DNA of 64,000 nt from Fennellomyces sp. T-0311 (taxonomy: Eukaryota; Mucoromycota; Mucoromycetes; Mucorales; Lichtheimiaceae). The notes below the pieces were generated by a model that made no database searches, was not told where the DNA came from, and worked only from the letters and a program-made list of their open reading frames with translations. The stretch covers positions 372,001 to 436,000 of the forward strand of contig JALLLT010000003.1 in the NCBI GenBank assembly GCA_025266875.1, written 5' to 3'. Positions 23,322 to 35,987 of this stretch are shown here, in pieces (within the stretch, counting starts at the first letter, position 1; every line of letters starts with the position of its first letter). The translations under genes were made by a program, and so were the position numbers.

Positions 23322-24069
23322 AAGAAGCACGATGTGTATAACTAACAGCTTTCCGCCCAGCGACACCATAGAAATGATTCGTTAAAAAAAATTACTTCCA
23401 CTCTCTTTCTCTTATCTTGTTCATTGTCATGTTTTCATTTGTCTGGAAAGCCACATCACCGTATTCATCCAAGAAAGCAAACTTACACGCTTCGGTTCAT
23501 ACGGTTGTGTTTACTTCTTCTAGCCCAATCTATATCGCTTCTACTGGCGATAAAGTACGGGTCAATGGATCGAATGCTATACACATGCGAGATCATAACA
23601 CTGAAGACAGATTCCTTACAACAATTTCTGGCCGAGAAAAGCAGACAGGATACTGTCTTGTCAGGCCTGTCTCCGGCTACGTGCTGTTTATACTTTTAAA
23701 TGGAGACTAAATCTTTTGCTAAGCATCACCATAGAGTAAGTTATTAAACTAGTCACCACAGCGCCTGCGCCTTGAACAAACTGATAATTCTGCTTTGAGT
23801 ACAGAAGACAGCATATGCATGTCACAAATTAAATAGAAAGCCATGCTAACCAGAAAAATTTTCAGTAATCCCACGAGCCAAGTCTTACTGCCTGTACAAT
23901 AGTTGCACATATCCAGTAATTAAGAATCCCGCACACATCTATCAGTATCCTATTTAAAGGAAGTATGGCCGATATTTCCTTCATCTTACTGGTACTTACC
24001 ACAGTTTTGTAATGCCACCCGGTGATAGCATTAATTTTAGTGGTAGTTTGAGTACGTAATATCACATAA
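23322..24069. other. AT-rich DNA with one ambiguous short frame
   Basis: Two overlapping plus-strand frames at about 23417-23710 are open, but neither has recognisable sequence and each disqualifies the other. No RNA gene seen. Confidence 0.35.
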
Positions 24070-24259
24070 TCTTATGATGCTTATGCATGTCAGATATCCG
24101 CATCAACTGTGCTCTAGTTCGACAAAGTGCCGCGAGACTATTGTTCCTACCAAAACGGCTGCTACGTATGGACGTTCACGGATGAGAATACATCGTCACA
24201 TTCGAAAGGAGCGTTGCCCGAGGTTTCTGATGTTGGATGAAAGTGAAGGAATTGGATAA
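24070..24259 (+). pseudogene. Decayed third zinc-finger unit
   Basis: One frame reads RDYCSYQNGCYVW, matching the Cys half of the two fingers upstream. The His half (RSRMRIHRHIRKERCP, compare RRPQIYQHIRKDHD) lies in a different frame a few codons on. The finger is therefore broken by a frameshift. It lies about 1.4 kb downstream of the better-preserved unit and is probably a duplicated, decaying copy. Confidence 0.5.
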
Positions 24260-25712
24260 GATGCTTGATTTCAGATCTGTATACTTTTCCTTACACTTAT
24301 GCTAAAAGACATACAAACACTAGTCCTTTGCCCTACAGACTGTTCAGTATTGAGAAGCACATCCTTGCGACACCAACTGAATGCAAGTTGTCATATATTA
24401 CTACAAATATGTATACAATAATATACGTATATACTGTCTAGTATCATTCCTTACGCATAATAAATACGTTCTGGCAGTCTTTGCAAAAGTTTGTTCTGAA
24501 CTTAAAAAACTCACTGTAGTTGCCTTGGCTATATCATTACTAACATTGGTACGTACTTCCTCTATGATAATCAGTGCACTTTGTAATTGGTCTTTAATTG
24601 ATATATTCGGCTTATTAATCATAAAGAAAAACATGAATTCAACAGCACCATTCTGATAGCACTGAGTTATTCAAAATCCTTACTTCCGAAAGTTTCTCGA
24701 CTATCTATTAACGGCCACTTTTCGGTCTATTTGGATCAAAAGTATGATAGTAACTTTTTACAGTGGTAATTCACATTAGTCGCAAGCAATCACACACAAA
24801 GTCAAGGTTATAGTAGCACCAGCTAATTAGTAGGAACGCAATTCAACAAAATCCAATCCTATACTTCGGACGTAGAATTTGTGGGTAGTTCCCCAAAACG
24901 GGGACCAAGAATAAACTTTACCCATGATCCATTGTACTATGTAATGCAACTATTCCAATCATGTGTAGCCGCCATTATTTTACGCAAATGAGCTTATCTA
25001 CTACGTAAGCACTTTAATCAATTTGCGAAAAATCTCATAATAACCATCCGCTTTCAAAAAAAAAAACGTCATCCTGTGGCTATATTTAACCAAAAGCGAC
25101 GCTAATATAAATGCGTTGCATAGCTCGTCTCTCACTTTTATTTTTGGTTTAGTGGTACAAAAAGTGTGTTACAAATTCAAAGCCTAAACAATAATTTAGT
25201 AGTGCAGAATACCAACTTATCGGTGTGAGTGGTATTAAGAACTTTAGTTTGAGTGTAACTTGTTTAACACAAGCAAATATCTCACCTTCTTTACTCAATA
25301 GTGCTATACAATGTAACTTTCTTATGCTCGTTGCAATTGGTATGAAAATCAGAATATAAACGCCTGCTTATTTGAGAAGTACTCACTTAATTAATTGCTA
25401 AGCCCAGTTCCATATACGTATACTCTGCGGCGCACTTTTTACACGTACTTTGGCACGGGCGTAGCAGGGGATTGACATACAATTGGTAAAACTTTGGAGC
25501 ACAATCCAATTTGGAAGCAATTTTAGAGTTTGATGTGGCGCAAGCATAGTCTGCTTTAATACAGATGATTCCACCAGCCGCAAACTCGGATTGGTAAGAT
25601 GTCTTGACCGAAAAGAGCTGGTGGCTTCCGCCGAACTTTCAAAGTTTAAAAGCCCAAGGGGACGGTGTCCTTTTTTTCGCCGATATTTCCATTTTTTTTT
25701 TCTTGTATATAT
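24260..25712. other. Gene-poor AT-rich DNA upstream of the Kelch gene
   Basis: Only short frames without recognisable content. A TATATATAT string sits at about 25704-25713, directly at the Kelch start codon. Confidence 0.45.
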
Positions 25713-27883
25713 ATGTCCCATTGGATTGTTTTTGCGCTTTTTGTTGCGTGCGCAACTTTTACTCATGCAGATACCCCACCGGGACGCGCAAATCACGGTA
25801 AAAAATAACACCGTGTGTTGCTTTCACTGCCAGAACTTAAAAAGTACCTTTTTTTAGGCTGCGCACTGCTGCCACCGAGAGTTTATTGTTATGGAGGCGC
25901 AATACGGCATGAAAACCAAGATACAGCAGCTCTTACCGACAATCTATTTTATTCTCTCGATCTGTCAGCAGCGAGCACCGTTACCGATTTACGCCGATCA
26001 TGGATTCCCATCAACGGAAATATAGGACCGAATTTCTATTTCGCAATGACAGCAGTACCAGAGCTAAACAGTTTTGTGATCGATGGTGGTCGTGGTGGAG
26101 GCCGCAATGGATCAGCTGTTCAATTGATCACATCCGTGTATAACGCGTCGGGCGATGGGTCATGGAATCGAGGTGTGCCTATTGGTTCACGAAATCCTAT
26201 GTAAGAATTTGATAACTTGTATCCAAAGTACTCGGAAGTAACGCGGTTGGTAATAGTGATTCGAGCACGGCTGTAACTGGACCAAATAATCTCGTATACA
26301 TCTCAGGTGGAACAACGTAAGTATCTTCCCAAAGTAGCCGCAGAAAAATCGTTGTGACACCGTGATTAGCCAACACAGTTTCCTCTTTCTGTAGGAATCA
26401 AATGTTTAGCAAAGTACAAGGCGCCATGCAGTTTCCAGATCGAATGGCCATTTTTGACGTTGCTGTGAGTGAATGACGAGTAGTGATATCCGTTAAAGTC
26501 TAATGATTATATGTACACAAATAGGCTCAAACGTGGAGTTCAGGCGTAGGAACTGTTCACTTACTGACACCAGAAAGTCGTCTACATCACAAGGCAGCGC
26601 TAGGAAAAGACGCACGTACAATTTATTATGTTGGAGGAATTTATCCTAGTCGAACAATCAACGGAGGAATTACATATATCTATGGTAACATTAGCATGAC
26701 CGACATTCTTACGTACGACACTATCAATGGTACATGGACCACTGTAACGACATCTGGATTAATACCTGCTCCACGAATGGATCACTCATTGACATTGAGT
26801 ATGTCTTTCTTGGAGGGTTTTTAACTTCTTAATGTTATATGGCGCTAACAGCAAATACCAGAACCCAGCACTGGAGAGCTTATTGTCTACGGTGGAACGG
26901 AAGCAGGTGCGTTTCGGGTTAATCAGTGTAAACAATTATTATGGAAAAATATTAACTTTAATTATAATGTAGGATCTGCGATGCCTCTTGGTGATTACTT
27001 TTATATTTTAAATACGGATACTATGTCTTGGAGTAATAGAACACTTGGAACTTCACCTGGTGCTTCCCCTGGTGGCCCACGATTTGGTCATGAAGGTAAA
27101 TGGCAGCAATGCTCTCTCATCACAGTCGTATTCTAGTCAATATCCACCCTATAGTTTTATTTCTTTTTTTTTCCGTTTTGAACATGGACTAAAAGTAGGG
27201 TGACTTGTTCTGTAGCTATTCTTGTTGGCGAAAATTTGTTTATCATCTTTGGCTCTACTGGAAACTCGGATAGCAATCTGTTTGTGTTGGATATTGAAAA
27301 TTACTCGTGGGTTAACTCTGTACCAGCCATTGATATGTCACAACCAACGGGAGGCAACAATGAACAAGAAGACCAGAAAGGTGATGGTTACCCGGGCGAA
27401 TTGAGTGCAGGAGCACTTGCTGGAGTCGTTATTGGCTCCGTAGCTGGGGTAAATATACAAACATGCTAATCAATTCCAACTAATATCTCACTCCATTCTA
27501 CTTGTTAAAACACCGTATAGGCTGGAATTATTATTGCCCTTATTGCATTTCTCTGTATTCGACGAAGACATAATACAAGCGCAGCAAGATACACAACTGC
27601 CAATACTAGCGAGGAGACAATTACAACTGGCGAAAAGCCACATGTTCACGACAGGAGTAAGTACGCCGTCTTTTTGTTAGCCTTCTTACCCTTACGTCTG
27701 TTTGTACTTTTAGTAACAGCTTATCGTGATTATTCATCACCAGCTGGTTCAGCATCGTCATCATCCCAGCAACATCGAGTAGCATCTAATATGACAGGAA
27801 AGCCAGATGCATATGATGCAGGTGACGGTGTTTACAATCGGGTTAACATGGTCCCTTTAAAGCCGGATATCGGTCCTGCTTAG
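25713..27883 (+). CDS. Kelch-repeat single-pass membrane protein (paralogue 1)
   Basis: ATG at 25713 gives a signal peptide, MSHWIVFALFVACATFTHA. Exon 1 (25713-25797) splices at phase 1 to 25858, reading GCALLPPRVYCYGGA, the first Kelch blade. Further blades show SFVIDGGRGGGRNG, YYVGGIYPS, LIVYGGTE and LFIIFGSTGNS, consistent with a beta-propeller on the non-cytosolic side. A Gly-rich transmembrane segment follows (LSAGALAGVVIGSVAG, then an intron, then GIIIALIAFLCIRRRH), with a Ser/Thr-rich tail ending PDIGPA. At least seven introns are present. Partners and function are unknown; surface or wall-associated roles are inference. It is a paralogue of the gene at 49301-51341. Confidence 0.85.
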
Positions 27884-30295
27884 TACAGAGATTTCCAGTC
27901 CTTGTTATTGCACACCTGTAATATAAGATACCAGTTCTTTAACAACTATGAGGAATGAGAGTACAATGACCATGATATTATAATAATCTTCTTTCATTCA
28001 AGTCACTGTGAGTGTTAGAAATGTGTTGTCTCTGGTATCCAAAGATGTTTTAGCTTTTCTGGAATATTACTTTCACTTAGCGGGTCGCAGCGCTCTACAA
28101 TATATATTCTTCCATGAATGTAAAGTCAGGCTTAGTCCTAATGTACAGGTACATGAAGTAAAGGTACTGACGTCGAGCAAGTTGTACGCAATACAAAGAG
28201 TGACCAACGGTTGCTTTCAGATAGCACTAGCAAATGACTTCATACTACGGGGAATGATATACGGATTTGGATTGTCTATATCAACAACGAATGTGAGTAA
28301 GCATCCAGTGTTCCATTACAATGTCATCGCTGTTAACTGGCGATCATCCAATCGGTACATCATCTTTGGAGCGCATATACGTATATCCATGCGGATTTAG
28401 AATTTATACCGCTCGTCTTCGTCTGGCTACGTTGCATAACAAAATAATCATGATTGGCTATGTCCGACTGTATAAATAGAAGTGTCCTCTACCTATCAGA
28501 TCTAGAGAGGCAAAAGGTGTAGCCGACCAGAGACTACATTCGATATAACCGACATGAAGTCATATTCCTACTATACATGAGCAAAAGTAGTGATTACTAA
28601 CGCATATCGTACATATAATACGCCGATCACTCGTTCAATTTTAAAGGCAAGAGTAGATATCGTGACTATAAACATTGGATTTGGTAACAACTACGTAAAG
28701 CAATAGAAATATGCCATTTAATACACCCCGTCATTTCTCGCTGTCGAGCCGGTGCTAAACTTGCTTCTGACCAATTTTCTATCCTCAGTCCATACGACTT
28801 CATTAAATATCTAAGTACGTACAAGAATTCATTGAAAACAGAGGCGCACTATGTTACTTATTGCGGCGCTCTAGCCACGGTTTTCACTAGCATAAAGACC
28901 GCTTCGACTTCTGTACTACCATGGAAGGTTTCATAAACCCATAGCCAAGAAACTTGCAAAATTATCGTGACACGTGCAAGGCAATAGCTTCCAAGAAGAA
29001 TCGATTTCCATGAAAACTTGAACATTAGTAATAAAGGACACAACACGTGAAGGGCCTTCGTGTGATCTACATAGATATGCGCCACCGTTTATGGTCTATC
29101 CAAAAAGCTGCTGACTTTTTTTAAGCCGGCGCCTACTTCCACGGTTGATAAGTATGCAAAATATAGGATCTTTTTACTAAAATGAAAAAAAGCGGGCAAC
29201 CCGAGTGACCAACTAGCGGTCGAGCGATGACTAAGGAAAAGCGGCGCATCCACGGCACCTTATGATTTCATTACGTACTCGGTAAGATAACAAAAAAAGA
29301 GGCGATGGAAAGTGGGCACTCAACATGCTGCGATCACAAGGTTTTCCCAAAGCTTGCTATGTATTAAAGACCAATTCATTGTTATGTGCAAATTCCCTTG
29401 GTTGTGAAGATGCAGACACATCCCACAATAGGGTAGGACAGGGCAGCTGGATCGACGATACGTTTATCCAAAACGAAGCTGATTCGTGCTCCAGTTTTTG
29501 CGTTTCGGACATTTGCTTCTTTCACTGTATGCACGATCGAAAGAAAAATATTTTTTTTATAATAGCGTCTTATTGACAGCGGACCCCTAGCAACCATGCA
29601 TGGAATACTATTCTTTGTTACAATAGGTGATTTAATTGAGAGACTCCATTTAAGTAATGGAGAATGGAGAAGTGTTCCGCCGAGGTGCAAACTACGAGTG
29701 TTGGTTGGTGCAGTGCCAAAAATAGGGCGCGGAGAGCGGGTTCCAGTCAGAAGAAAGAGAGAGGGAAAAAAAAAGAGCAGTCTGGATCGAACAAACAAAT
29801 CAGCTTGGGCCGCCCAAGGGATCCCGCTTCCGAGAAGCGCAGGCATTTCACACACAATAATATACACAAGAGCGGCGCATGACATGCAAGGGGGGAAAAG
29901 GGTTGAGTGTTTTTTTTTTCGATATTTGCCGCAAAAGGCAATTTTTCAGAGCAACCACACAAAAAGGTTAACATCGGAATTTGTGGGCACAGAATAGGTG
30001 CTATCGAAGCAAGCGTTTATCAATCGACGAGCGTTCCGAAGACGCTAAACCCGCGGGGCTGTTGCCATGCCCTAAATGCACTCTTATGGTATCGCTAGCG
30101 ACGGATGATCGTGTCCAGAAGAGGGCTTCGGAGGCCCCAGCGATAAGCGGGGTGAATGTGATTGGTGGATATGAGGTATCATTGACAGCCATGCCCCCGT
30201 CCACATATAAAAAGTCTTTTCGTTCTTATTTTTCCCCGCTTTTCACTTATCCCCTGCATTGTCACCAATACCTCCCCTCTCTTCCTTTGGTCACC
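27884..30295. other. Gene-poor AT-rich stretch
   Basis: Open frames at 28008-28400 (starts at GTG), 28858-29085 (-), 29382-29885 (-) and 29596-29997 (+) were examined. None has recognisable motifs, and the last two overlap on opposite strands. An A-run and T-run at about 29766-29774 and 29910-29919 are the only simple repeats. The final about 100 bp, with a pyrimidine-rich stretch, is the cyclin promoter. Confidence 0.4.
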
Positions 30296-30882
30296 ATGGA
30301 AAGCCCCACCACCTCTACAGTGTGTTCGCGAAGTCCAGAGGCTCTCTTGTGTAAATACCGATCTTGGCACCCGTGCTTGTGTGCAAGCGTAATAACCCTC
30401 GCAATATAGCATTTACAACGAATACAGCCACGTCCGTATTACCCTGTTCCAAAAAGGCCAAACAGCGTCCCGCCGTAACCATGCTACCACCACTTGACGA
30501 CTTTATCGCCAATTTATTTAGACGATCACAATTACCCCCCAGCGTATGCCTCGTCTCTTTGATTTACCTTCAACGGCTGAAGAGCAGTCTCCCACGCCAT
30601 GCCCGCGGTGATCTAGACACACCCTATCGACTATTTCTGGCGGCAATTCTTACGGCTTCGAAATTCATGTCTGAAGCCGGCTCTGCACTGACTAGTCAGG
30701 CTATAGCCGAGATGACTGATCATGTGTACACCCCTAAAGATGTGAATCTGATGGAGCGCAGCTTTCTCGGATTGATCAAATACGACTTATTCGTCAACGT
30801 TGAGGCCATCAAAGATTATCTGGCTTTGCATGGTAGCATGCTCGAAATGGATCTCGTCGAACATGTTCTGGACCAACAATGA
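30296..30882 (+). CDS. Second Pcl-type cyclin
   Basis: ATG at 30296 sits in a CACCATGG context. Exon 30296-30350 splices (59-nt intron, TAATAAC branch-like site) to 30410-30882, giving MESPTTSTVCSRSPEALLSF and onward, about 175 residues. The cyclin box runs from LPPLDDFIANLFRRSQLPPS through YRLFLAAILTASKFMSEAGS to VNLMERSFLGLIKYDLFVN. The arrangement matches the cyclin at 17299 but divergence is high and the tail is short. It is probably another Pho85-class cyclin; its cell-cycle or nutrient role cannot be read here. It stands alone in the gene-poor tract. Confidence 0.82.
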
Positions 30883-31292
30883 GGCATGTACATACATATT
30901 CACGCGTTTTGCTTTTTTTTTCTTGCTGTAAATTCCGTTTTCTTCTCGCTCCCCGCCTCTCTCGCATTGTTCTGTACATACTCTTTTTCCTTTTATATAT
31001 TGTATATAGCCATTGTTTTCTGACCATCTATTGCGCTGTACATAATCTATACAACCCACATTTTATAATACAAGTTCTTGTTCTTCATATATTATTTCCG
31101 TGAGACAGATTAGAGTTTGAGCATCACGAAAATTCTGGTTACACGAAATACGCACTCCCTTACTTTATATATACGCCACATAAGATTCATCGCAAGGAGT
31201 AACGATCGATTCAAACACTTGCCAGGGAGGTCTGCTACTGGAGGAAGGAGTTCTTCGCTTTTTCCTTTTATCGCTTTGTCTTTTTTACCTAC

Positions 31293-31877
31293 ATGATCAA
31301 AGCCTTATTGTTCCCATCGTCCCAGCAAAGCTATACTTCACTACAACAACAACCAGAACTCCATGTTACCCCACAGCTCACAACGCGAGTAGTATTGCGA
31401 CTAACAGCATACGGAATGACCGACCAGGTTCAATCCTGCCGCGAATCCCCATTTGATCGCTGGCAAGGCCACCCCATCATGAGATTTATACATCCTGATC
31501 AAGTGCAATCACTGTGTGGCGCACTTAATGAAGCTTCCAAAACCTGTTCCCCTGTTTCACTACCGGAAATTCGTTGCTGTATTGACAATTGCCACCCGCC
31601 TTCCTGTTGCTACGATACGTTTGTCGATCTGACTGTGGTTGACACTTGTGGCGCATATATGTGCATCCTGTATTACTATCCGTCGGCTGTTGTTGCCATT
31701 ACCACTGGCCGAACAAGCATTCTAACTTTTGCGCGACAAGCTGTGGTTGCAAGTCTGGTGTTGGTACAAATGGCGTTCCATTACGGTGCCTCCTATTATG
31801 ACTATTGTTTAGTACCTGTAAAACTATTTCTGCATAATCTTCTGATGCTACTATTACGTTCAAAGAAAAAACGTTGA
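31293..31877 (+). CDS. PAS-like domain protein, single exon
   Basis: 194 residues. After a Gln/Ser-rich start, the stretch TTRVVLRLTAYGMTDQVQSC, then SPFDRWQGHPIMRFIHPDQV resembles a PAS fold (sensor-strand start, then the P-hmRfIHPDD helix seen in white-collar-like and other fungal PAS proteins). A Cys-rich middle (RCCIDNCHPPSCCYD) follows, and the C-terminal part is hydrophobic, ending in a basic RSKKKR. No GATA finger or kinase follows. The PAS assignment is by pattern only. Confidence 0.55.
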   Translation: MIKALLFPSSQQSYTSLQQQPELHVTPQLTTRVVLRLTAYGMTDQVQSCRESPFDRWQGHPIMRFIHPDQVQSLCGALNEASKTCSPVSLPEIRCCIDNCHPPSCCYDTFVDLTVVDTCGAYMCILYYYPSAVVAITTGRTSILTFARQAVVASLVLVQMAFHYGASYYDYCLVPVKLFLHNLLMLLLRSKKKR

Positions 31878-32349
31878 CCTTATTTATTTCAAAATTGGGT
31901 TGCACATAATGGTTTGGTAGGAATATGTCCACATTACGTAAACATATGGCATTTATGTTATCCAGTTGCGAAATCGACATATCATTATATCTCAAACGAT
32001 ACTGTTTCCAACGTTAGGTGAAACGTTCTACCATAACATTGTGTTTAATTAGTGAGTACAATCAGTTCTAGAAACTTTAACGGTTTTTCGTTGTTAACAA
32101 ATGCTAGCAAACAAACAAAAAAAATATTACAAAGATTTGGAACAGCTTTACGCAAAAAGAAATAAATCTTATACATCGGTTGTGCGATCAATAAGAACTC
32201 GTTGCAGCTCGGTAGTATTTCTTTTTGTGGCTGATAAGTAGGTAGGTGGTTTACCCTTGCGTCGGACTCTACCCGAATTGAGAGACTGGTTGTATCACTC
32301 CACATTATTTTATAAAGCAATGTAGTATATAGGGGGAGTTTTTTTATTA
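31878..32349. other. Intergenic, no gene seen
   Basis: AT-rich DNA between the PAS-like gene (+) and the small Gln/Ser-rich gene (-), which converge here. It contains short A and T runs only. Confidence 0.45.
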
Positions 32350-32661
32350 TTATTGGGTTTTAGAGTCGAGGTCCATATCCGTGGCAGCTTTGTTGAATGA
32401 GGATGATGATGATGCGGGCGTCGAGGTAGTGTTCGAAGGCATAGACAGTCCGGCTGTTGTTGTTCCCAAACGTTTGTGATCACGGGCACCTGCTGGAGCA
32501 CTGCTCTGCAGCGTTGGCACCATCGATTGTGAAAAAGACGTTCGTTCGTCGGCCGACATATGGTGACCAAATCGCGACATGACGTTATCCATATATTGTA
32601 ATGATTGTTGCTGTTGCGGGTATGATGAAAAGGATTGGGGTTGTCCCCCTGGATATACCAT
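32350..32661 (-). CDS. Small Gln/Ser-rich protein, unrecognised
   Basis: ATG at 32661 gives 103 residues: a PQQQQ stretch, a possible amphipathic helix (DNVMSRFGHHMSADE), then Ser/Thr/Ala-rich low-complexity sequence ending DMDLDSKTQ. The frame stays open upstream to 32928, but that part reads like untranslated sequence (hydrophobic, Leu/Phe-rich from a CT-rich 5' leader). Composition suggests a small regulatory or RNP-associated protein; no family recognised. Confidence 0.5.
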   Translation of the reverse strand: MVYPGGQPQSFSSYPQQQQSLQYMDNVMSRFGHHMSADERTSFSQSMVPTLQSSAPAGARDHKRLGTTTAGLSMPSNTTSTPASSSSSFNKAATDMDLDSKTQ

Positions 32662-35600
32662 GGCGGTTTTGTGTATCAAGAAAGTTAAGTGAGAAAGAAA
32701 AAGAGGGTAAGGGACTCTGAAAAATAAAAGGTGTAAGGAAAAGGTACACCGAGCCAATGGAAAATTGCCCGAAGATCCTGGCGCCTTACAGGACAAAAGA
32801 AGACACAAATTCTCCGGGATAAGGAACCCGCCAAGAACGAAGAAATTTTTTTTCTGACTAAACGCTCTTCTTCCCTTCATCGGCTGGGCTACTCCTGATC
32901 TCTTACTATCCATACTATATATGTCCATAAAGCTCTAATTATCACTGTCGGCATATCATCCTGATAGTGTCTCTATCCCGTGATATATAAGCTAGAGCTG
33001 TTTATGCGAAAGTTTTTGTTGGTTCGCAGTTTATTTCTTTCAGCTAGCACCACCAAATGGCTCATGTGTTGACAAAAAGCTACTTCTCTTTTGTATTTTA
33101 CGTACTCAGTAGCACGTTTGCACAAATTTTTCGAGTAGTACAATACTTTTACATGATTTTTCTGTTTGATTGGCAGATAGGATTTTCTACAACGAAGAAT
33201 AGCGGGGTGTATTCGAAGAATTTGAGTTGGCGCATTTTATTATATCAATCCGCGCGACATCTTTGTACCAACTGAGAGCATTGTTGATACTTTTATCGCA
33301 GTTATCACCTTTCTGTTCGAAATATTGTAAGGCTAGCATATTTTCTGCGCGTGCTTATGGCTTTTCATGATATTTCTCAAGTTCACAAAACATGCATGTA
33401 AACTTCCCTACGAAGCTAAGGCAACCCGTCCCTCTATGGTACTGAAAGTCAGCCACAGCCATCCAACTGTGTATATCAGTACCGAGTCTTATACTGAAAC
33501 AATCGCGTATAGGCGATGGACGTTTGAGAACAGTGAGGCGCAAGATGCGTATGGTCTACTATATAATAGTTTGTTACACTATCAACGCTGGTTACTTAAT
33601 GTCCACGATATGTATTGACTCATACACTCTTGTTCATTGTAACGTAAAATTGTAAGAGGTTCCGTAAGGGTGTACTTTAAGGGTGCTTTATGAAAACTCC
33701 ATCGGCACACGTGTGCTTCTATTATTAAGAAACAACGCGATTAGGTGAAAATATATCTGTGGGAGCTTTTTTTTTGTTCCGATCTTCTCACTCACGCCAT
33801 CATCTATGTTTCAAACCAATGCCTGTGTAATATTACTTGAAGATATAGCGTGGAATGGTATGGGTTTGCTCAGTTGACGACCGACTTTCGCTCACTTGCA
33901 TGATGATGGTATAGATATGCAGGTTTCTTTGACTTCATACGTATCATCGCACATAACATGTATTTTTATCTGTTTTGCATATACATGTAGCCTTTACGCT
34001 TACTATTTTCATGTGCTGCGAGACATTAGAGTGGAACAAGTTCTGGTGATGACTAGTATAGAATGGTGGGCCCCACGAACATTTAAGGTTCACTGATTAA
34101 ACGCGCTTTATTTTGTAAAACCGGCGATTATCGGTGTAATAGCCGACACGCTGATGCTGGTAAATCATCTTTGTTGACTTTTGGCAAGTTTGGAATAAAC
34201 TCCTTCCGCAACCATTTTGGGACACTTCCGAGTGCGTACATGGGACCAGAGCACATATTACAATGTTTGGAACACGTACCAAGATTTTCCATGTCCCCTA
34301 TTCCTTTATAGATCTACGTGCTCATAATATTGAACCAGCCTTAATAAAACCTAAGGTCGAAGGTGCATAGGAAATACTTTTGTATAAATGTGCCAAGTTA
34401 ATAATAGAGGATATTGACGAGCAAAAGTCCGTATTCTATCGATTGATAGGAAAGTAGGAACAAGGTGAAGCCAGATTTGAGATTATAGACAATATATTTC
34501 TTATCCTCTCATATTTATATAATGACTCGATAACTACAGCGGACAAGGTAACTCCACTGAAACTAAGAGACTGGCCGTTAAGCACGAGGCTATATACTCT
34601 TCTTTGATGATTGAGCTACAAATCGCACTGTAAAGACTAGTAAATTTCTCGTTCTTTTCAACTTTTCAGAACGTATGTACATGAAATTGCAAAAAAAAGG
34701 AATGTATTAATGAGTACATATCTATCACTCATTCCCATATGCGCAAATAAGGCATTTTTGTCGAATGTTAGGTAATTGCAAAGTAGTTATGGTGTTGCAT
34801 AAACACAAGAAGCATAAACTTCGCTAATAATTCAACATCATTGATTCGGAAACTTCGATAGTGCAGGGAGAGATTGTTTTAAACAGACTACAGGCGCGTC
34901 GGGACACTTTTTGTACCCAGTCATATCGGAAAGGTAATCTATCCAAGGTCATCGAATTGTGTACGTGAGGAGACTATCTTTCTATACCTATACTTGCTTT
35001 GTGTCGTTATTTATTATATGCTTCAAGGATCATACAGTTATACAAATTAGCAATCAGAAATATAAACTCTCATCTAATGCTATCGCCACCTCTTTCACAA
35101 GCGTCAGGTACGCTTAATATGCATGAGGCCGAGTAAGCCTATGCACAGCCACTATGCCTTTTAGCAGGTTACGTACGCTTATCTTCACAGCATTCTATCT
35201 TTGCAAATTTGCAAAAAGAGAATAAAATATACGACAAAGAATGCTCACGAGTGGTTAAAAAAAGATTTATAGGCGTGAAACATTGAGCTCGGAGGAATAA
35301 CATATAGTAATAAGAGACAGGCTGCTTTCTGCATGCAATCAAGGTTTCATACTCTGCGTCACAAGTCCCCCAAGAAGTTCAAGATAGATGGCCGGGAAGG
35401 GTTAGTTCTTCCACAGAAAAAAGTTGGTGGCATTACTACAGACACGAGGAGTTCCGATGGCAAGGGTAAACCATGTTAGTTTATACACAAGATCTCGACC
35501 AGAAGGTCTAACTCTCACTGTGGTTCTTGAGCTCGTGTGACAATAGATTATATAATAAGATAACCAGTCAGATTGCGGGTAAATGGCATGTAAAGGTCCT

Positions 35601-35887
35601 GTTCATATAAATCTGCTTTGTTGGGATGTATGGTTGCCATCAGTGAAAATATTTACGTAGCCTTTTTTTATAAAAAGTTCAATGGCCAAGACTATCAGCA
35701 ATACACCGTAAATTATTTCTCCACACTTCAATGCTTGGGGAAGCAGTAAAGATACTGCCACCAAGTGCCATCACCATCGAGAAGGTTTTGCTTGTCATGA
35801 AAATGTGCAACACGGTGATGGATATTCATCTATCAAGAAAACTACGTTTGTCCCCTAGTGTACGGAGAGGCGTCATGAACGTGGATG
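32662..35887. other. 3.2-kb gene-poor AT-rich tract
   Basis: A TATATAA-like string at about 32979 precedes a 72-residue frame at 33057-33275 with no recognisable content. The rest (33.3-35.9 kb) shows only short frames. No tRNA-like, LTR-like or tandem-repeat structure is apparent by eye. Confidence 0.4.
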
Positions 35888-35987
35888 CATGAATCCGTTT
35901 TGCGGGAAGGCAAATTCTTGGCTGCCAAAAAAAAAGCGGACGCAAAGTTCCAAGGTTTTCTTTTTTACACTCCATGAAATCTTTAGC

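Noticed and set aside
25398..25811. 137-codon minus-strand frame overlapping the Kelch start
   Set aside because: It is antisense to the well-supported signal-peptide exon of the Kelch gene and shows no domain.
28008..28400. 130-codon plus-strand open frame after Kelch paralogue 1
   Set aside because: Begins at GTG, has no upstream ATG or exon join I could find, and matches nothing recognised.
29382..29997. Two long overlapping open frames on opposite strands (167 aa on -, 133 aa on +)
   Set aside because: Neither has recognisable motifs or normal composition; A/T runs disturb both, and they cannot both be real. No splice-consistent neighbours.
32350..32928. N-terminal extension of the small Gln/Ser-rich protein to 192 aa
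   Set aside because: The extra residues read like a translated CT-rich leader; ATG at 32661 starts the coherent protein-like part.
33057..33275. 72-codon hydrophobic frame after a TATATAA-like string
   Set aside because: Short, Phe/Tyr-rich as expected for AT-rich DNA, and no family pattern; the TATA-like string alone is not enough.
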